DNA of 46,343 nucleotides from Oscillospiraceae bacterium (GTDB taxonomy: Bacteria > Bacillota > Clostridia > Oscillospirales > Oscillospiraceae): positions 1 to 46,343 of the forward strand of contig JAETNP010000016.1 in the NCBI GenBank assembly GCA_021768185.1, written 5' to 3'. Positions within the stretch are counted from its first letter, which is position 1, and each line of letters starts with the position of its first letter. A model generated the notes under the pieces. The model was not told the origin of the DNA. It saw only the letters and a program-made list of their open reading frames with translations, and did no database searches. Shown here one piece after another: positions 34,710 to 41,953 of the stretch. Made by a program: the position numbers and the translations under genes.

Positions 34710-34756
34710 TTTTGTTGATAACACATTACTCTGATTGATAAGCGGAGGAATTTACC

Positions 34757-35398
34757 ATGCGGCAGGAAGATCTGATCGAAGCCGTTGCGGCGTTGAATGA
34801 GACGCAGAGCCTCGAAATTGCCCGAGCATTATTAGACGAGGGATGCAGCACCCAGGAGATCCTGCGTCTGCTCAACGAGGGCGTCAAACGTGTAGGCGAC
34901 CTTTTTGAGACCGGGGAGTTCTTCATCGGGGATCTCATCGTCTCCGGGATGCTCTACCGCGCGGTGGTCAACCTGTTCCCGTCGAAGACCGGAAATATCC
35001 AGGTCCTGGGCCGCATCGTCATCGGCGTAGCCCAGGATGACATCCATGACATTGGAAAGGACATTATCGTTACCATGCTGCGGGTGGAGGGCTTTGATGT
35101 GATTGATCTGGGCGTCGATGTGAAGCCGGAGCGCTTTGTCCATGCCGTGGAAACCTACCACCCCGATATCCTGCTGATGAGCGGCCTGATGGGCTATACG
35201 GTGGATTGTATGCGCCAGGCAGTGAATATCCTGAACGAGCGGGGCCTGCGCAATGATGTGGCCGTCCTGGTGGGCGGGAGCGCGATCACCGATTCCACGA
35301 AAGAATATGTGGGCGCCGACGCGGCGTGCAAGGACCCCGTGGAGACCCTGCAGTTCTGCAAAGACGTGGTCTCGAGAGCAGGTGGCCGCAATGGGTGA
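34757..35398 (+). CDS. Second corrinoid protein
   Basis: The 213-residue protein has the same plan as the other corrinoid protein: an N-terminal helical domain (starting MRQEDLIEAVAALNETQSL) and a B12-binding domain with the cobalt motif DIHDIGKDI and a GGSAITDS strand. It lies in an operon with a GntR regulator and a DUF1638 protein, with no dedicated methyltransferase. It may take methyl groups from another enzyme, or sense them. The ribosome site is GGAGG. It overlaps the GntR gene by 8 bp. Confidence 0.9.
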   Translation: MRQEDLIEAVAALNETQSLEIARALLDEGCSTQEILRLLNEGVKRVGDLFETGEFFIGDLIVSGMLYRAVVNLFPSKTGNIQVLGRIVIGVAQDDIHDIGKDIIVTMLRVEGFDVIDLGVDVKPERFVHAVETYHPDILLMSGLMGYTVDCMRQAVNILNERGLRNDVAVLVGGSAITDSTKEYVGADAACKDPVETLQFCKDVVSRAGGRNG

Positions 35399-36164
35399 GG
35401 AGAGAAAGAAGCGGACGCCCGCCTATCTGAAAATCGCGGACATCCTGCGCAAGCAGATCATCGGCGGCGACCTGAACCCCGGAGACATGCTTCCGTCGGA
35501 GAGCGCTATCTGCGAAGTCTACGGCATCAGCCGCGATACGGTGCGCAAGGGCCTCCAGAAGCTGGAGTACGACGGGCTGATCTTTTCCCGGCCCAAGATC
35601 GGCTATTTTGTCGCCGCACCCAAGCACGAGGATTTCTCCATGACGTTCGCTGAGCAGATACCGGGGTGCGTCACGCGGTATCGCGACATTCATGGAGTCG
35701 TCGCCGATGAGCGGGTCCAGGCGGCGCTGGACATCCCTCCAACCCGGCAGGTCATTGAGTTCACGCAGATCACCAAGAGTCCGGACGGAGAGCCGGTCGC
35801 CTACGACATCAAATACATCCCCTATGAGCGGGCTTACCCTTCCGTTGAGAGCGAGCTGCGCTTCGCCGTATTTCCGGACATCACTTTCCCAAAAGTCTCC
35901 CCACACACCTACCATACGGAGCTGGCCATCCAGGCCATTGCCGCTACTGCGGAGCTGGCGGACATTCTGGCGTGCCCGCCGGGTGAGCCGCTGCTGCTCA
36001 TCGAGCGGATATTCATCCAGCACGACGGGAACCGGATTGGGTATGCGCTGCGTTTCATGCGCGCCTCCGCTGGACCGCTGCATGGGAGTTCCGGCTATGT
36101 CCGGGCGCCTGCGCCCCAACAGGAGACGATCGTCTGGCAGTCGGGAGAAAGCCATGAGAACTGA
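35391..36164 (+). CDS. GntR/HutC-family transcriptional regulator with UTRA domain
   Basis: The 257-residue protein has an N-terminal winged helix (ICEVYGISRDTVRKGLQKLEYDGLI at about 45-70) and a C-terminal UTRA ligand-binding domain with LLLIERIFIQHDGNRIGYA. It is the obvious regulator of the divergent demethylase operon and of its own operon. The ligand may be the methylated compound, by analogy with other HutC proteins. AGGTGG precedes the ATG at 35391, which overlaps the corrinoid gene. Confidence 0.9.
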   Translation: MGEERKKRTPAYLKIADILRKQIIGGDLNPGDMLPSESAICEVYGISRDTVRKGLQKLEYDGLIFSRPKIGYFVAAPKHEDFSMTFAEQIPGCVTRYRDIHGVVADERVQAALDIPPTRQVIEFTQITKSPDGEPVAYDIKYIPYERAYPSVESELRFAVFPDITFPKVSPHTYHTELAIQAIAATAELADILACPPGEPLLLIERIFIQHDGNRIGYALRFMRASAGPLHGSSGYVRAPAPQQETIVWQSGESHEN

Positions 36165-36807
36165 GATCATTGCCTGCGAGACGGTCCGGCAGGAACTGCT
36201 GACTGCAGCCAGCCGGTGCGGCTGCAGCTATCCAATCCACTGGATCAAGTCCGGCCTGCACAATGTGCCCGCCCGGCTCCACGCCGCGCTCCAGGGGGCG
36301 CTGGATACCTGCAGCGGGTGCACGCGCATCCTGCTGGCCTTCGGCTTCTGTGGGAATGCCGTCATCGGGCTGCGCGGCGGCACGGCGGAGCTGATCCTTC
36401 CCAGGATCGACGACTGCATCTCCCTGCTGTGCGGCTCCCAGGAGCGGCGGGCCGGCTTCCGGGAGACCTACTTCTTCACGGAGGGCTGGCTGCGCGGGGA
36501 GCGCACCATCTGGAACGAATTTCAGCACACCGTTGACCGGTACGGCGAGGAGCGGGCGAAGCAGATCTTCCAGGTAATGCTGTGCCACTACCGGTACTGT
36601 GCGCTGCTCAACACAGGCTGTTTCCCCCTTGAGGCTGCAGCGGAAGAGGTCCAGCGCATCGCCCAGGCGCTGGGACTGGAATTCAAAACCATTGAAGGGA
36701 CCATCACCTATCTGGAAAAGCTCCTGACCGGCCCGTGGGATCCTGCTTCTTTCCTTGTCGTTCCCCCAGGCCGTACGCTGACCAGCGATCTGCTTGTGCG
36801 CCCCTGA
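36154..36807 (+). CDS. DUF1638 domain protein
   Basis: The 217-residue protein matches DUF1638, a family often encoded next to corrinoid proteins and methyltransferases in anaerobes but without proven function. Conserved cysteine-rich parts are RCGCSYP, DTCSGCTRILLAFGFCGNAV and LLNTGCFPLE, suggesting a metal site. The start overlaps the GntR stop by 11 bp, with GGGAGA upstream. It is the last gene of the operon and is followed by a strong terminator. It may support methyl transfer, B12 binding or metal delivery. Confidence 0.78.
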   Translation: MRTEIIACETVRQELLTAASRCGCSYPIHWIKSGLHNVPARLHAALQGALDTCSGCTRILLAFGFCGNAVIGLRGGTAELILPRIDDCISLLCGSQERRAGFRETYFFTEGWLRGERTIWNEFQHTVDRYGEERAKQIFQVMLCHYRYCALLNTGCFPLEAAAEEVQRIAQALGLEFKTIEGTITYLEKLLTGPWDPASFLVVPPGRTLTSDLLVRP

Positions 36808-36827
36808 TTTTTCCCAACCAGGCAGCA

Positions 36828-36897
36828 GGGCCGTATTGACAGGAATACCGCCGCACGTCTGTGCAGCGGTATTCCTGTCAATACGGCCCGCTTTTTC
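36828..36897 (+). terminator. Very long perfect-stem terminator after the DUF1638 gene
   Basis: A perfect stem of about 24 bp (left arm from 36828, right arm ending 36889) with a small inner GCAC/GTGC stem is followed by GCTTTTTCT. It terminates the plus-strand operon; the convergent gene ends at 36897, so the stem could also act on that transcript. Confidence 0.85.
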
Positions 36898-37529
36898 TAC
36901 TCTGCGGCCTTTTCCAGCTTTTCCCTGCACGCCTGGTAGTCTGCCGGGGTATCCAGATCCATCCAGACGCCTACGTCATCTACCGGAACAGTGCGTATCC
37001 ACTCCTCATGCTGTGCCCAAAGAGCCCGCAGACCGCCTTCCATCTGCCAGGCCAGAAGCTCCGGCACCAGGCGGAAGTCAATAAGAGGCGGGTGTTTCCG
37101 GTACCCATCCAGGGTAGGAAATATCACGCGGGGGCCTTCCGGCGACCACGCCGCCGTCAGCCGCTGAAAAGTCTCATGGCGCACCGCCGGCATATCGCCG
37201 GGGAGAAGGAAAAAGCCATCGCAGGCCGGCAGAGCCCGGCAGCCGATCTGGATGGAGCGCAGCATATCTGTGCTGGCATAATCGGAGTTCCAGGCAATGC
37301 AGGTCCGCTCCCCGTATCGGGCTTGCAGGAGAGCAGATACTTCTTCGCCCCGATACCCGACTACCACCGTTACCGTCGCCGCACCGCCGGCAAAGATGCT
37401 GTCCACCGTATTTTCAATCAGTGTTTTGCCCCGCAGCGGCATCAGAGGCTTGAATTCCCCCATGCGGGAGGATAGTCCCGCCGCCAGGACCAGTCCGCGT
37501 ATCAGCGGTGAGTACTCAACAGACTGCAA
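36897..37529 (-). CDS. MobA-like nucleotidyltransferase (DVU_1551/MocA-like)
   Basis: The 210-residue protein has the nucleotidyltransferase start GLVLAAGLSSRMGEFKPLM (near 12-30) and the metal-binding LPGDMP motif, as in MobA/MocA. MocA makes the cytosine dinucleotide form of the molybdenum cofactor used by Mop-type hydroxylases, so it probably finishes the cofactor for the enzyme at 25.6 kb. The start appears to be TTG at 37529, after GGGGGC 10 bp upstream. It lies 11 bp after the rhomboid gene, so the two probably form an operon. Confidence 0.8.
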   Translation of the reverse strand: MQSVEYSPLIRGLVLAAGLSSRMGEFKPLMPLRGKTLIENTVDSIFAGGAATVTVVVGYRGEEVSALLQARYGERTCIAWNSDYASTDMLRSIQIGCRALPACDGFFLLPGDMPAVRHETFQRLTAAWSPEGPRVIFPTLDGYRKHPPLIDFRLVPELLAWQMEGGLRALWAQHEEWIRTVPVDDVGVWMDLDTPADYQACREKLEKAAE

Positions 37530-37540
37530 AAAGCCGCCCC

Positions 37541-38119
37541 CTATATACTGTTCTTCGCATTACCTTTCCTGCTTAACTGGAAGCCAAAGCAGATCCCGCA
37601 AATCCCTCCTACAATATGCATGAGGTTTGCCACATTATCATCCACAAACAGAATCGAATAAAGTTCTTGCCCAAGGTACATGATCGCCACAAGTATCAGC
37701 GTGATCGGTATTTGCCCGCTCCTTGCTCCCGATAGAGAGGAGAGCATAATAAGCATAAATACGATACCGCTTGCACCCAGCAAAGCACTGTTCGGAAAAA
37801 TCAGGACCTGAAGGACTCCGGTGATTACTGCGGTGACCAGTACGCAGATCGCTATCGTTTTGCTCCCATATATTTTTTCCAGCGGAGGACCAACAACCAA
37901 CAGGAGGAGCATGTTGCCAAAGAAATGAGAAATGCTGGCGTGTCCAAAGATATGTCCTACTAAGCGCAGATAAAACAGCGGGCTCAAGAGCGAAGACCTA
38001 TAAACAGAAAAAAGCGCTATTGTAGACGAGCCCCGTGTCACCTCCCCTGCGATAAGCGCAGCCATGGAGATGAAAAAAATCCCGATAATGACAGGAGCAT
38101 TAAATTGCAGTTTTTTCAC
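37541..38119 (-). CDS. Rhomboid family intramembrane serine protease
   Basis: This 192-residue protein has about six transmembrane segments and rhomboid motifs: GHASISHFFGNMLLLLVVG (an HxxxN-type stretch), the catalytic serine in LLGASGIVFML, and the catalytic histidine in ANLMHIVGGICG. Such proteases cut membrane proteins within or near the membrane. The GTG start at 38119 has GGAGG about 9 bp upstream; the longer frame to 38152 lacks one. Its base composition is more AT-rich than its neighbours, suggesting separate origin. It probably forms an operon with the nucleotidyltransferase gene downstream. Confidence 0.82.
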   Translation of the reverse strand: MKKLQFNAPVIIGIFFISMAALIAGEVTRGSSTIALFSVYRSSLLSPLFYLRLVGHIFGHASISHFFGNMLLLLVVGPPLEKIYGSKTIAICVLVTAVITGVLQVLIFPNSALLGASGIVFMLIMLSSLSGARSGQIPITLILVAIMYLGQELYSILFVDDNVANLMHIVGGICGICFGFQLSRKGNAKNSI

Positions 38120-38196
38120 AGCGCAAATCCTCCAGGCAAAAATGACGTGCATATATCTTTACTGTACAAAGTCAAGGAATGAGTTTTCTGTTTTTT

Positions 38197-38225
38197 ATCA
38201 TACCATGCCTGCGGTTTGAATTCAA
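38197..38225 (-). promoter_or_regulatory. Promoter of the rhomboid gene
   Basis: TTGAAT (38225-38220) and TATGAT (38202-38197) on the minus strand are 17 bp apart, about 80 bp upstream of the GTG start. Confidence 0.65.
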
Positions 38226-38602
38226 TATGCGCCTGCCAGAATTTATGGACAATGACGAGGATGATCACCGAAAAGCATGACACATATCTGACGAGGCAAG
38301 GAATTTATACCTTATGCTCCGAAACTGCGCTTCTACGGCATAACAACTCCACAGCAAAAGGAGTGATACGCAATGAGAGTTTTCCGGGTGGAATGAAACA
38401 CGGGCTATCAGCAGACTTTTACCCTACATATAATCCGGCGCTGGCGTTTGGGCGAGTATTGCTCCTTTTTAATGGAAATTTGAAAAAGAGCAACGCAACT
38501 TCCTGTGTTTCAGCCGTTTTTATGGAAAGCAGCAAACATTTATACAGCTTTATACGGAATTTCGCGCTTTAAAAAATTATTTGAAAAATTGGGATTTTCC
38601 TC
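38226..38602. other. AT-rich intergenic stretch with no supported gene
   Basis: An open plus-strand frame of 118 codons (38216-38572) runs through here, but it has no ribosome site, no family resemblance and biased composition, so I do not call it a gene. No repeats or RNA were recognised. The AT content is higher than around it. Confidence 0.5.
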
Positions 38603-38631
38603 TTGCTTTTTTCAGGAAAGTGTGGTAATAT
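38603..38631 (+). promoter_or_regulatory. Promoter of tRNA-Arg
   Basis: TTGCTT (38603-38608) and TAATAT (38626-38631) are 17 bp apart, 24 bp upstream of the tRNA. Confidence 0.6.
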
Positions 38632-38654
38632 ATAAAAGCTGTTTGTGAGGACAT

Positions 38655-38731
38655 GCGCCGTTAGCTCAGCTGGATAGAGCGTCTGGCTACGGACCAGAAG
38701 GCCGGGGGTTCGAATCCCTCACGGCGTGCCA
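38655..38731 (+). tRNA. tRNA-Arg (anticodon ACG), with encoded CCA
   Basis: The cloverleaf is complete: acceptor GCGCCGT paired with ACGGCGT (one G-U pair), the D arm GCTCAGCTGGATAGAGC, anticodon stem TCTGG/CCAGA with loop CTACGGA, the T arm GGGGGTTCGAATCCC, and CCA at 38729-38731. The loop reads anticodon ACG. The 3' 45 bases double as the left attachment repeat of an integrative element, so the element rebuilt the end of the gene. Confidence 0.95.
38687..38731 (+). repeat. Left attachment repeat (45 bp)
   Basis: The sequence from CTACGGACCAG to GGCGTGCCA is identical to 46073-46117. It covers the anticodon loop to the CCA end of tRNA-Arg. The left copy is part of the functional tRNA gene. 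Confidence 0.93.
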
Positions 38732-38732
38732 G

Positions 38733-38770
38733 GAAAACCGCTAGTTTCGAAAGAAATTGGCGGTTTTCTT
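38733..38770 (+). terminator. Terminator after tRNA-Arg at the left element edge
   Basis: GAAAACCGC (38733-38741) pairs with GCGGTTTTC (38760-38768), with an inner AGTTTC/GAAATT stem, then TTG. It lies inside the element and replaces the native terminator of the tRNA. Confidence 0.7.
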
Positions 38771-38810
38771 GTACTTTTCACCGTGCCTGAAAAAGTCAAA
38801 ACCGCCACTT

Positions 38811-38832
38811 GGCGCACATTTAGCGCACAAGG
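38811..38832. repeat. Left copy of a near-identical terminal repeat (integrase arm-type site)
   Basis: GGCGCACATTTAGCGCACAAGG resembles AGCGCACATTTGGCGCACAAG at the right end (45938-45958). Each has two GCGCACA cores. Such repeats close to both attachment sites fit integrase arm-binding sites; that role is inferred. Confidence 0.6.
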
Positions 38833-38877
38833 CCGAAAAAATCTGGACGGCACCCGGAAATGGGTCCCGTCCTTTTG

Positions 38878-40266
38878 CTATGCTTGTTTTCGGCGGAGCA
38901 TAATGTCCGCTATGCACTCTGTGGCCTGGGCTTTGGCTTCCTCGATCACATGGGAATAGATGTCCCCGGTGGTGCTGACCTGAGCGTGGCCCAGCTGCTT
39001 TGACACGGTGACAATATCCGTTCCCGCCGAGATCAGGATACTTGCCACGCTGTGCCGGAAAGCGTGTGGGTTGATATGAGGCAGGCCCCGGCGGATAGAG
39101 AACTTCCGCAGCCATGCCGTGATGCTGGTGGGATTCATAGGCCGCCCATCATCCTGTGTGAACAGGTACCCGGTATCCTGCCACCGGTCCCCGTTGGCAA
39201 GCTGGAGCATTCCCTGGGATGTCTTGTACCTTCGCAGCAGGGCCACGGTCTCCTGGGGGATATTCACATACCGGGTACCGCCGGTTTTGGTGGTAGTCTC
39301 ATAGATGCCCCGCTCCTTCGAGTAACAGAGGTTCGCGCTGATCTCCAGCCGCCCCGCCTCCAGGTCCACTTTGGACCACTTCAACGCTACGATCTCTCCC
39401 CGGCGGCAGCCGGTGACGATCAGGAGGTGGGTCAGGACCCGCCATTTCTCCGGTTCATCCTCTAGCGCATCCAGAATGGCGGTGATCTCTTCCGGCTGAA
39501 AATAGTTGGGTGTTTTCCTGGACACGGATGGCGGTGTGGCTTTGGCGGCAGCGTTGTAGGGGACAAGCATCTCCTTCTCTGCCTGATCCAGGACAGTATG
39601 AATGAACCGGTGATGCTCCAGGACAGTCTTGTTTGACAGAGGCTTGAGGTTTTGGGTCATGTCAAAAAGGTCCTGGACGGGTGTTTCAAGCACTGCTGCC
39701 ATAGCTGCCGCCTTGTCTCCATTGACCGGCTCCCCGCGGCAAGCATTGGTTACCGTGGTATGGGATACCCCTGCTGCCTTTGCCAGGGCTTCACGGGTCA
39801 ACCCGGCAGCTTTGAGCTTGTCCGGCAGATCAGCCTTACCCGTTGCCTTGATACCCTCCAGCCGTTCCTCCGGGGATTGCAGGGATTTATATAGGCGGTT
39901 CAAATGTTGCGGGCGTATGTCTGTCAGCTTCAGCCCGCCGAGGGCCGGGTCTACCCTCCGGAGGATGTCCCGGTAGCTGCGGATCGTGTTGTGTTTGGCC
40001 CCGTTGCGCTCCTTCAGCTCGATCACATACAGGGCATAGTCATGGAAGGTCTGCCGGTTGTCTGTCTGAAAGCCCTGTTCAATCTCCTTCTCGAACTCCA
40101 CGGCCACGCGCTGGATCTCCTTCTCCATCTGACGGGCGGTCATGGGCCGGTCAGGCTTCCAGGTCTTGAAGTGGCGAATCTGCTTCCCGGCGCTGTCCCG
40201 GCCCGTGGTGACGGTGATCTTATAGCTGGTTCCGGTCTTACCCTCAATTTTCTTTATGTTTGCCAT
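38878..40266 (-). CDS. int: Tyrosine integrase with an embedded XRE-like helix-turn-helix
   Basis: The 462-residue protein has an N-terminal arm-binding domain, a core-binding domain and a catalytic domain with R (VTGCRRGEIVALKW), HxxR (PHAFRHSVASIL), H (LGHAQVSTTGD) and the tyrosine in DIYSH. Inside the core-binding part, about residues 145-215, it has an XRE-like insert (LTREALAKAAGVSHTTVTNACRGE) between LNRLYKSLQS and LKPLSNKT. The insert is not typical of integrases. It integrates the element in the tRNA gene. The start at 40266 overlaps the repressor gene by 23 bp. Confidence 0.92.
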   Translation of the reverse strand: MANIKKIEGKTGTSYKITVTTGRDSAGKQIRHFKTWKPDRPMTARQMEKEIQRVAVEFEKEIEQGFQTDNRQTFHDYALYVIELKERNGAKHNTIRSYRDILRRVDPALGGLKLTDIRPQHLNRLYKSLQSPEERLEGIKATGKADLPDKLKAAGLTREALAKAAGVSHTTVTNACRGEPVNGDKAAAMAAVLETPVQDLFDMTQNLKPLSNKTVLEHHRFIHTVLDQAEKEMLVPYNAAAKATPPSVSRKTPNYFQPEEITAILDALEDEPEKWRVLTHLLIVTGCRRGEIVALKWSKVDLEAGRLEISANLCYSKERGIYETTTKTGGTRYVNIPQETVALLRRYKTSQGMLQLANGDRWQDTGYLFTQDDGRPMNPTSITAWLRKFSIRRGLPHINPHAFRHSVASILISAGTDIVTVSKQLGHAQVSTTGDIYSHVIEEAKAQATECIADIMLRRKQA

Positions 40267-40849
40267 TACGATACCCCCGTTGCACTATTTTTGATATTTC
40301 AAAAATAATTTTAAATTCAGCCTCTTTTACATCAGATTCTAACAGTTCATAAAATTCTTTTTTACTCATTTCTGAACTATCGCATTTCGGCTTCATCTGA
40401 TTATAGAATTCGAACCGATTGTCATACCTATTTGCTGCTGTCCTGTATTCTTCGTAAAGGGTACCTATATAAAATCCATTGACGATTATTGTTGACAATA
40501 TTTCTAAAAAACTAGAATTTTGCAATATAGAATCTTTGTTTCGTTCACATAATTTTTTTACTGCCTCATGAGAAAGCCCAGTTTCACGTTGAATATCTGT
40601 GTGAGCTTTGATAGGTTCATCAATTCCTCCAAAAAGATATTCAAAATCACATTCCAGGGCTTCACAAAGAGAAATTATATTAGAAACTTTCGGACCGTTT
40701 CCGTCTTTTGGGTCAGCATTTTCCCATGTGTTTATCGTCTTTGTAGAAATTCCGGTTTTCGCACTGAGCTCTTGTTGGGTCAATTTTTTCTCATCTCTCT
40801 GCGCTTTTAGTCTTTTAGGAAATACAGAAATATCAAGTTTACTTCCCAT
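40244..40849 (-). CDS. XRE-family repressor-like protein
   Basis: The 201-residue protein has an XRE helix-turn-helix at about 17-50 (LTQQELSAKTGISTKTINTWENAD) and a C-terminal domain of unknown type, without the LexA-type peptidase residues that I would look for. The DNA is AT-rich compared with the rest of the element, a sign of separate origin. It probably represses the divergent excisionase operon and its own promoter. It overlaps the start of the integrase gene, so both may be in one transcript. Confidence 0.8.
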   Translation of the reverse strand: MGSKLDISVFPKRLKAQRDEKKLTQQELSAKTGISTKTINTWENADPKDGNGPKVSNIISLCEALECDFEYLFGGIDEPIKAHTDIQRETGLSHEAVKKLCERNKDSILQNSSFLEILSTIIVNGFYIGTLYEEYRTAANRYDNRFEFYNQMKPKCDSSEMSKKEFYELLESDVKEAEFKIIFEISKIVQRGYRNGKHKEN

Positions 40850-40890
40850 ATATCAAAAATCCTTTTCTTAATATTTGAATAAAAAGCGAA

Positions 40891-40919
40891 TTGAACTTCT
40901 CTTTTCCACATGATATCAT
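40891..40919 (+). promoter_or_regulatory. Promoter and palindrome upstream of the excisionase gene
   Basis: TTGAAC (40891-40896) and TATCAT (40914-40919) are 17 bp apart. The perfect palindrome ATGATATCAT (40910-40919) covers the -10 box, a likely site for the XRE repressor. Confidence 0.6.
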
Positions 40920-40983
40920 AGTTTATGCAAGAACGCAATGGCTAAAAGCAAAAAAAGAAAATTGGAGAAAGGAGCAACAAGAA

Positions 40984-41181
40984 ATGAAACCCCAAATGCG
41001 AACGATTGACCAGATCTATGAGCACTTCAAAACGGCTGATCCTGCAACAGCACTCACAAAAACTGCAATTCGCCGCCTGGTGACGACTGGTGCAATACAC
41101 TCCGTGAAGATAGGCGCAAAGTACCTTGTTTCTGTGGAAGCTGTCGAGGATTATCTGAGCAACGCCGGAAAAGCGAGTTAA
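40984..41181 (+). CDS. xis: Excisionase-like helix-turn-helix protein
   Basis: The 65-residue protein starts MKPQMRTIDQIYEHFKTADP and shows a winged helix of the excisionase/AlpA type: TAIRRLVTTGAIHSVKIGAKYLVSVEAVEDYL. It would control integrase direction, and it lies divergent from the repressor and integrase genes. AAAGGAG precedes the ATG at 40984. Confidence 0.8.
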   Translation: MKPQMRTIDQIYEHFKTADPATALTKTAIRRLVTTGAIHSVKIGAKYLVSVEAVEDYLSNAGKAS

Positions 41182-41187
41182 ATTTTT

Positions 41188-41334
41188 TTGCCGGAGCGTT
41201 TCCGATTGGCTAACATTCGGCGGCTTCCTTATGACGGCTATTGGCTTGTAAGTAGCAACACGAACACTGTAGCCGCTCCCGGTCCAATGACCTTGGAGCA
41301 AGTGGCGCTATGGCTGGACGACCTGGAAACATAG
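41188..41334 (+). CDS. Possible 48-residue protein
   Basis: A TTG at 41188, 6 bp after the xis stop, opens a 48-codon frame with the stretch PYDGYWLVSSNTNT, ending at TAG (41332-41334). The composition looks protein-like (GPMTLEQVALWLDDLET at the end), but there is no clear ribosome site, so coding is tentative. Confidence 0.4.
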   Translation: MPERFRLANIRRLPYDGYWLVSSNTNTVAAPGPMTLEQVALWLDDLET

Positions 41335-41337
41335 TAA

Positions 41338-41364
41338 GGGGCCGCCCGACAAGCTAGCGGCCCC
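41338..41364 (+). other. GC hairpin after the possible small gene
   Basis: GGGGCCGC pairs with GCGGCCCC over an 11-base loop, directly after the stop at 41334. No T tract follows, so termination is uncertain. Confidence 0.45.
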
Positions 41365-41432
41365 CAGGCGAACCCCGAATACCTCAATGAAGCTGTGTTA
41401 TTATTTTATCACAATGGGGGCTGCTTGCAACA

Positions 41433-41939
41433 ATGGAATCATCGAAAAATCAGCACGAAGCCTTGAAACGGTGGCTACGCCGATACCGAGAACTTAAGCG
41501 CGACGTAGATCTGCTCTATGACCGCGTGGACGATTTGCGGGGCCGGGTTGAGGCTGCGCGGACATCCCACCTGGACGGCCTGCCGCATGGCAGCAGTGTC
41601 GATGCTGACCGGATCGGCGGGATCGTTGCCGAACTGGAGGAGACCGAGAGCGAGGCGATGGTCGCTCAACAGGAGGCCACCGCCACCCGCCGGGAGATCG
41701 CGGCGGCGATAAAACAGATCCACGGCCCTCGGTGGGCAGACTTGCACGAAATCCTACGCTTACGCTACCTTGACGACCTGAAATGGGAAGATATCGCTGA
41801 AAAAATGTTCGGAGATGATCCGAAATATTGGGACCGGGCGGACGCGTTTTTGCGTAGGGCGTACAAGCTCCACAGTGAGGCGCTGGCAGAGTTAGAGCAA
41901 TTTGTCTCGCTTCCAGCGGGACAGGAAAGCAGCACATAG
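41433..41939 (+). CDS. Sigma-70 region 4-like (DUF1492-type) phage regulator
   Basis: The 168-residue protein has a coiled-coil N-terminal half (RRYRELKRDVDLLYDRVDDL) and a C-terminal sigma region 4-like helix-turn-helix (LRLRYLDDLKWEDIAEKMFG, then YKLHSEALAELEQF). DUF1492 and RinA-like proteins with this plan act as late or packaging regulators in phages of Firmicutes. It starts the run of plus-strand genes up to 43.6 kb. Confidence 0.7.
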   Translation: MESSKNQHEALKRWLRRYRELKRDVDLLYDRVDDLRGRVEAARTSHLDGLPHGSSVDADRIGGIVAELEETESEAMVAQQEATATRREIAAAIKQIHGPRWADLHEILRLRYLDDLKWEDIAEKMFGDDPKYWDRADAFLRRAYKLHSEALAELEQFVSLPAGQESST

Positions 41940-41953
41940 GAGGATGACAGGAA

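Noticed and set aside
38216..38572. Plus-strand frame of 118 codons between the rhomboid gene and the tRNA
   Set aside because: It has no ribosome site and no recognised family, and lies in AT-rich intergenic DNA.
40244..40849. LexA/CI-type self-cleaving repressor
   Set aside because: The C-terminal part lacks the recognisable Ser-Lys peptidase region; only the XRE domain is supported.
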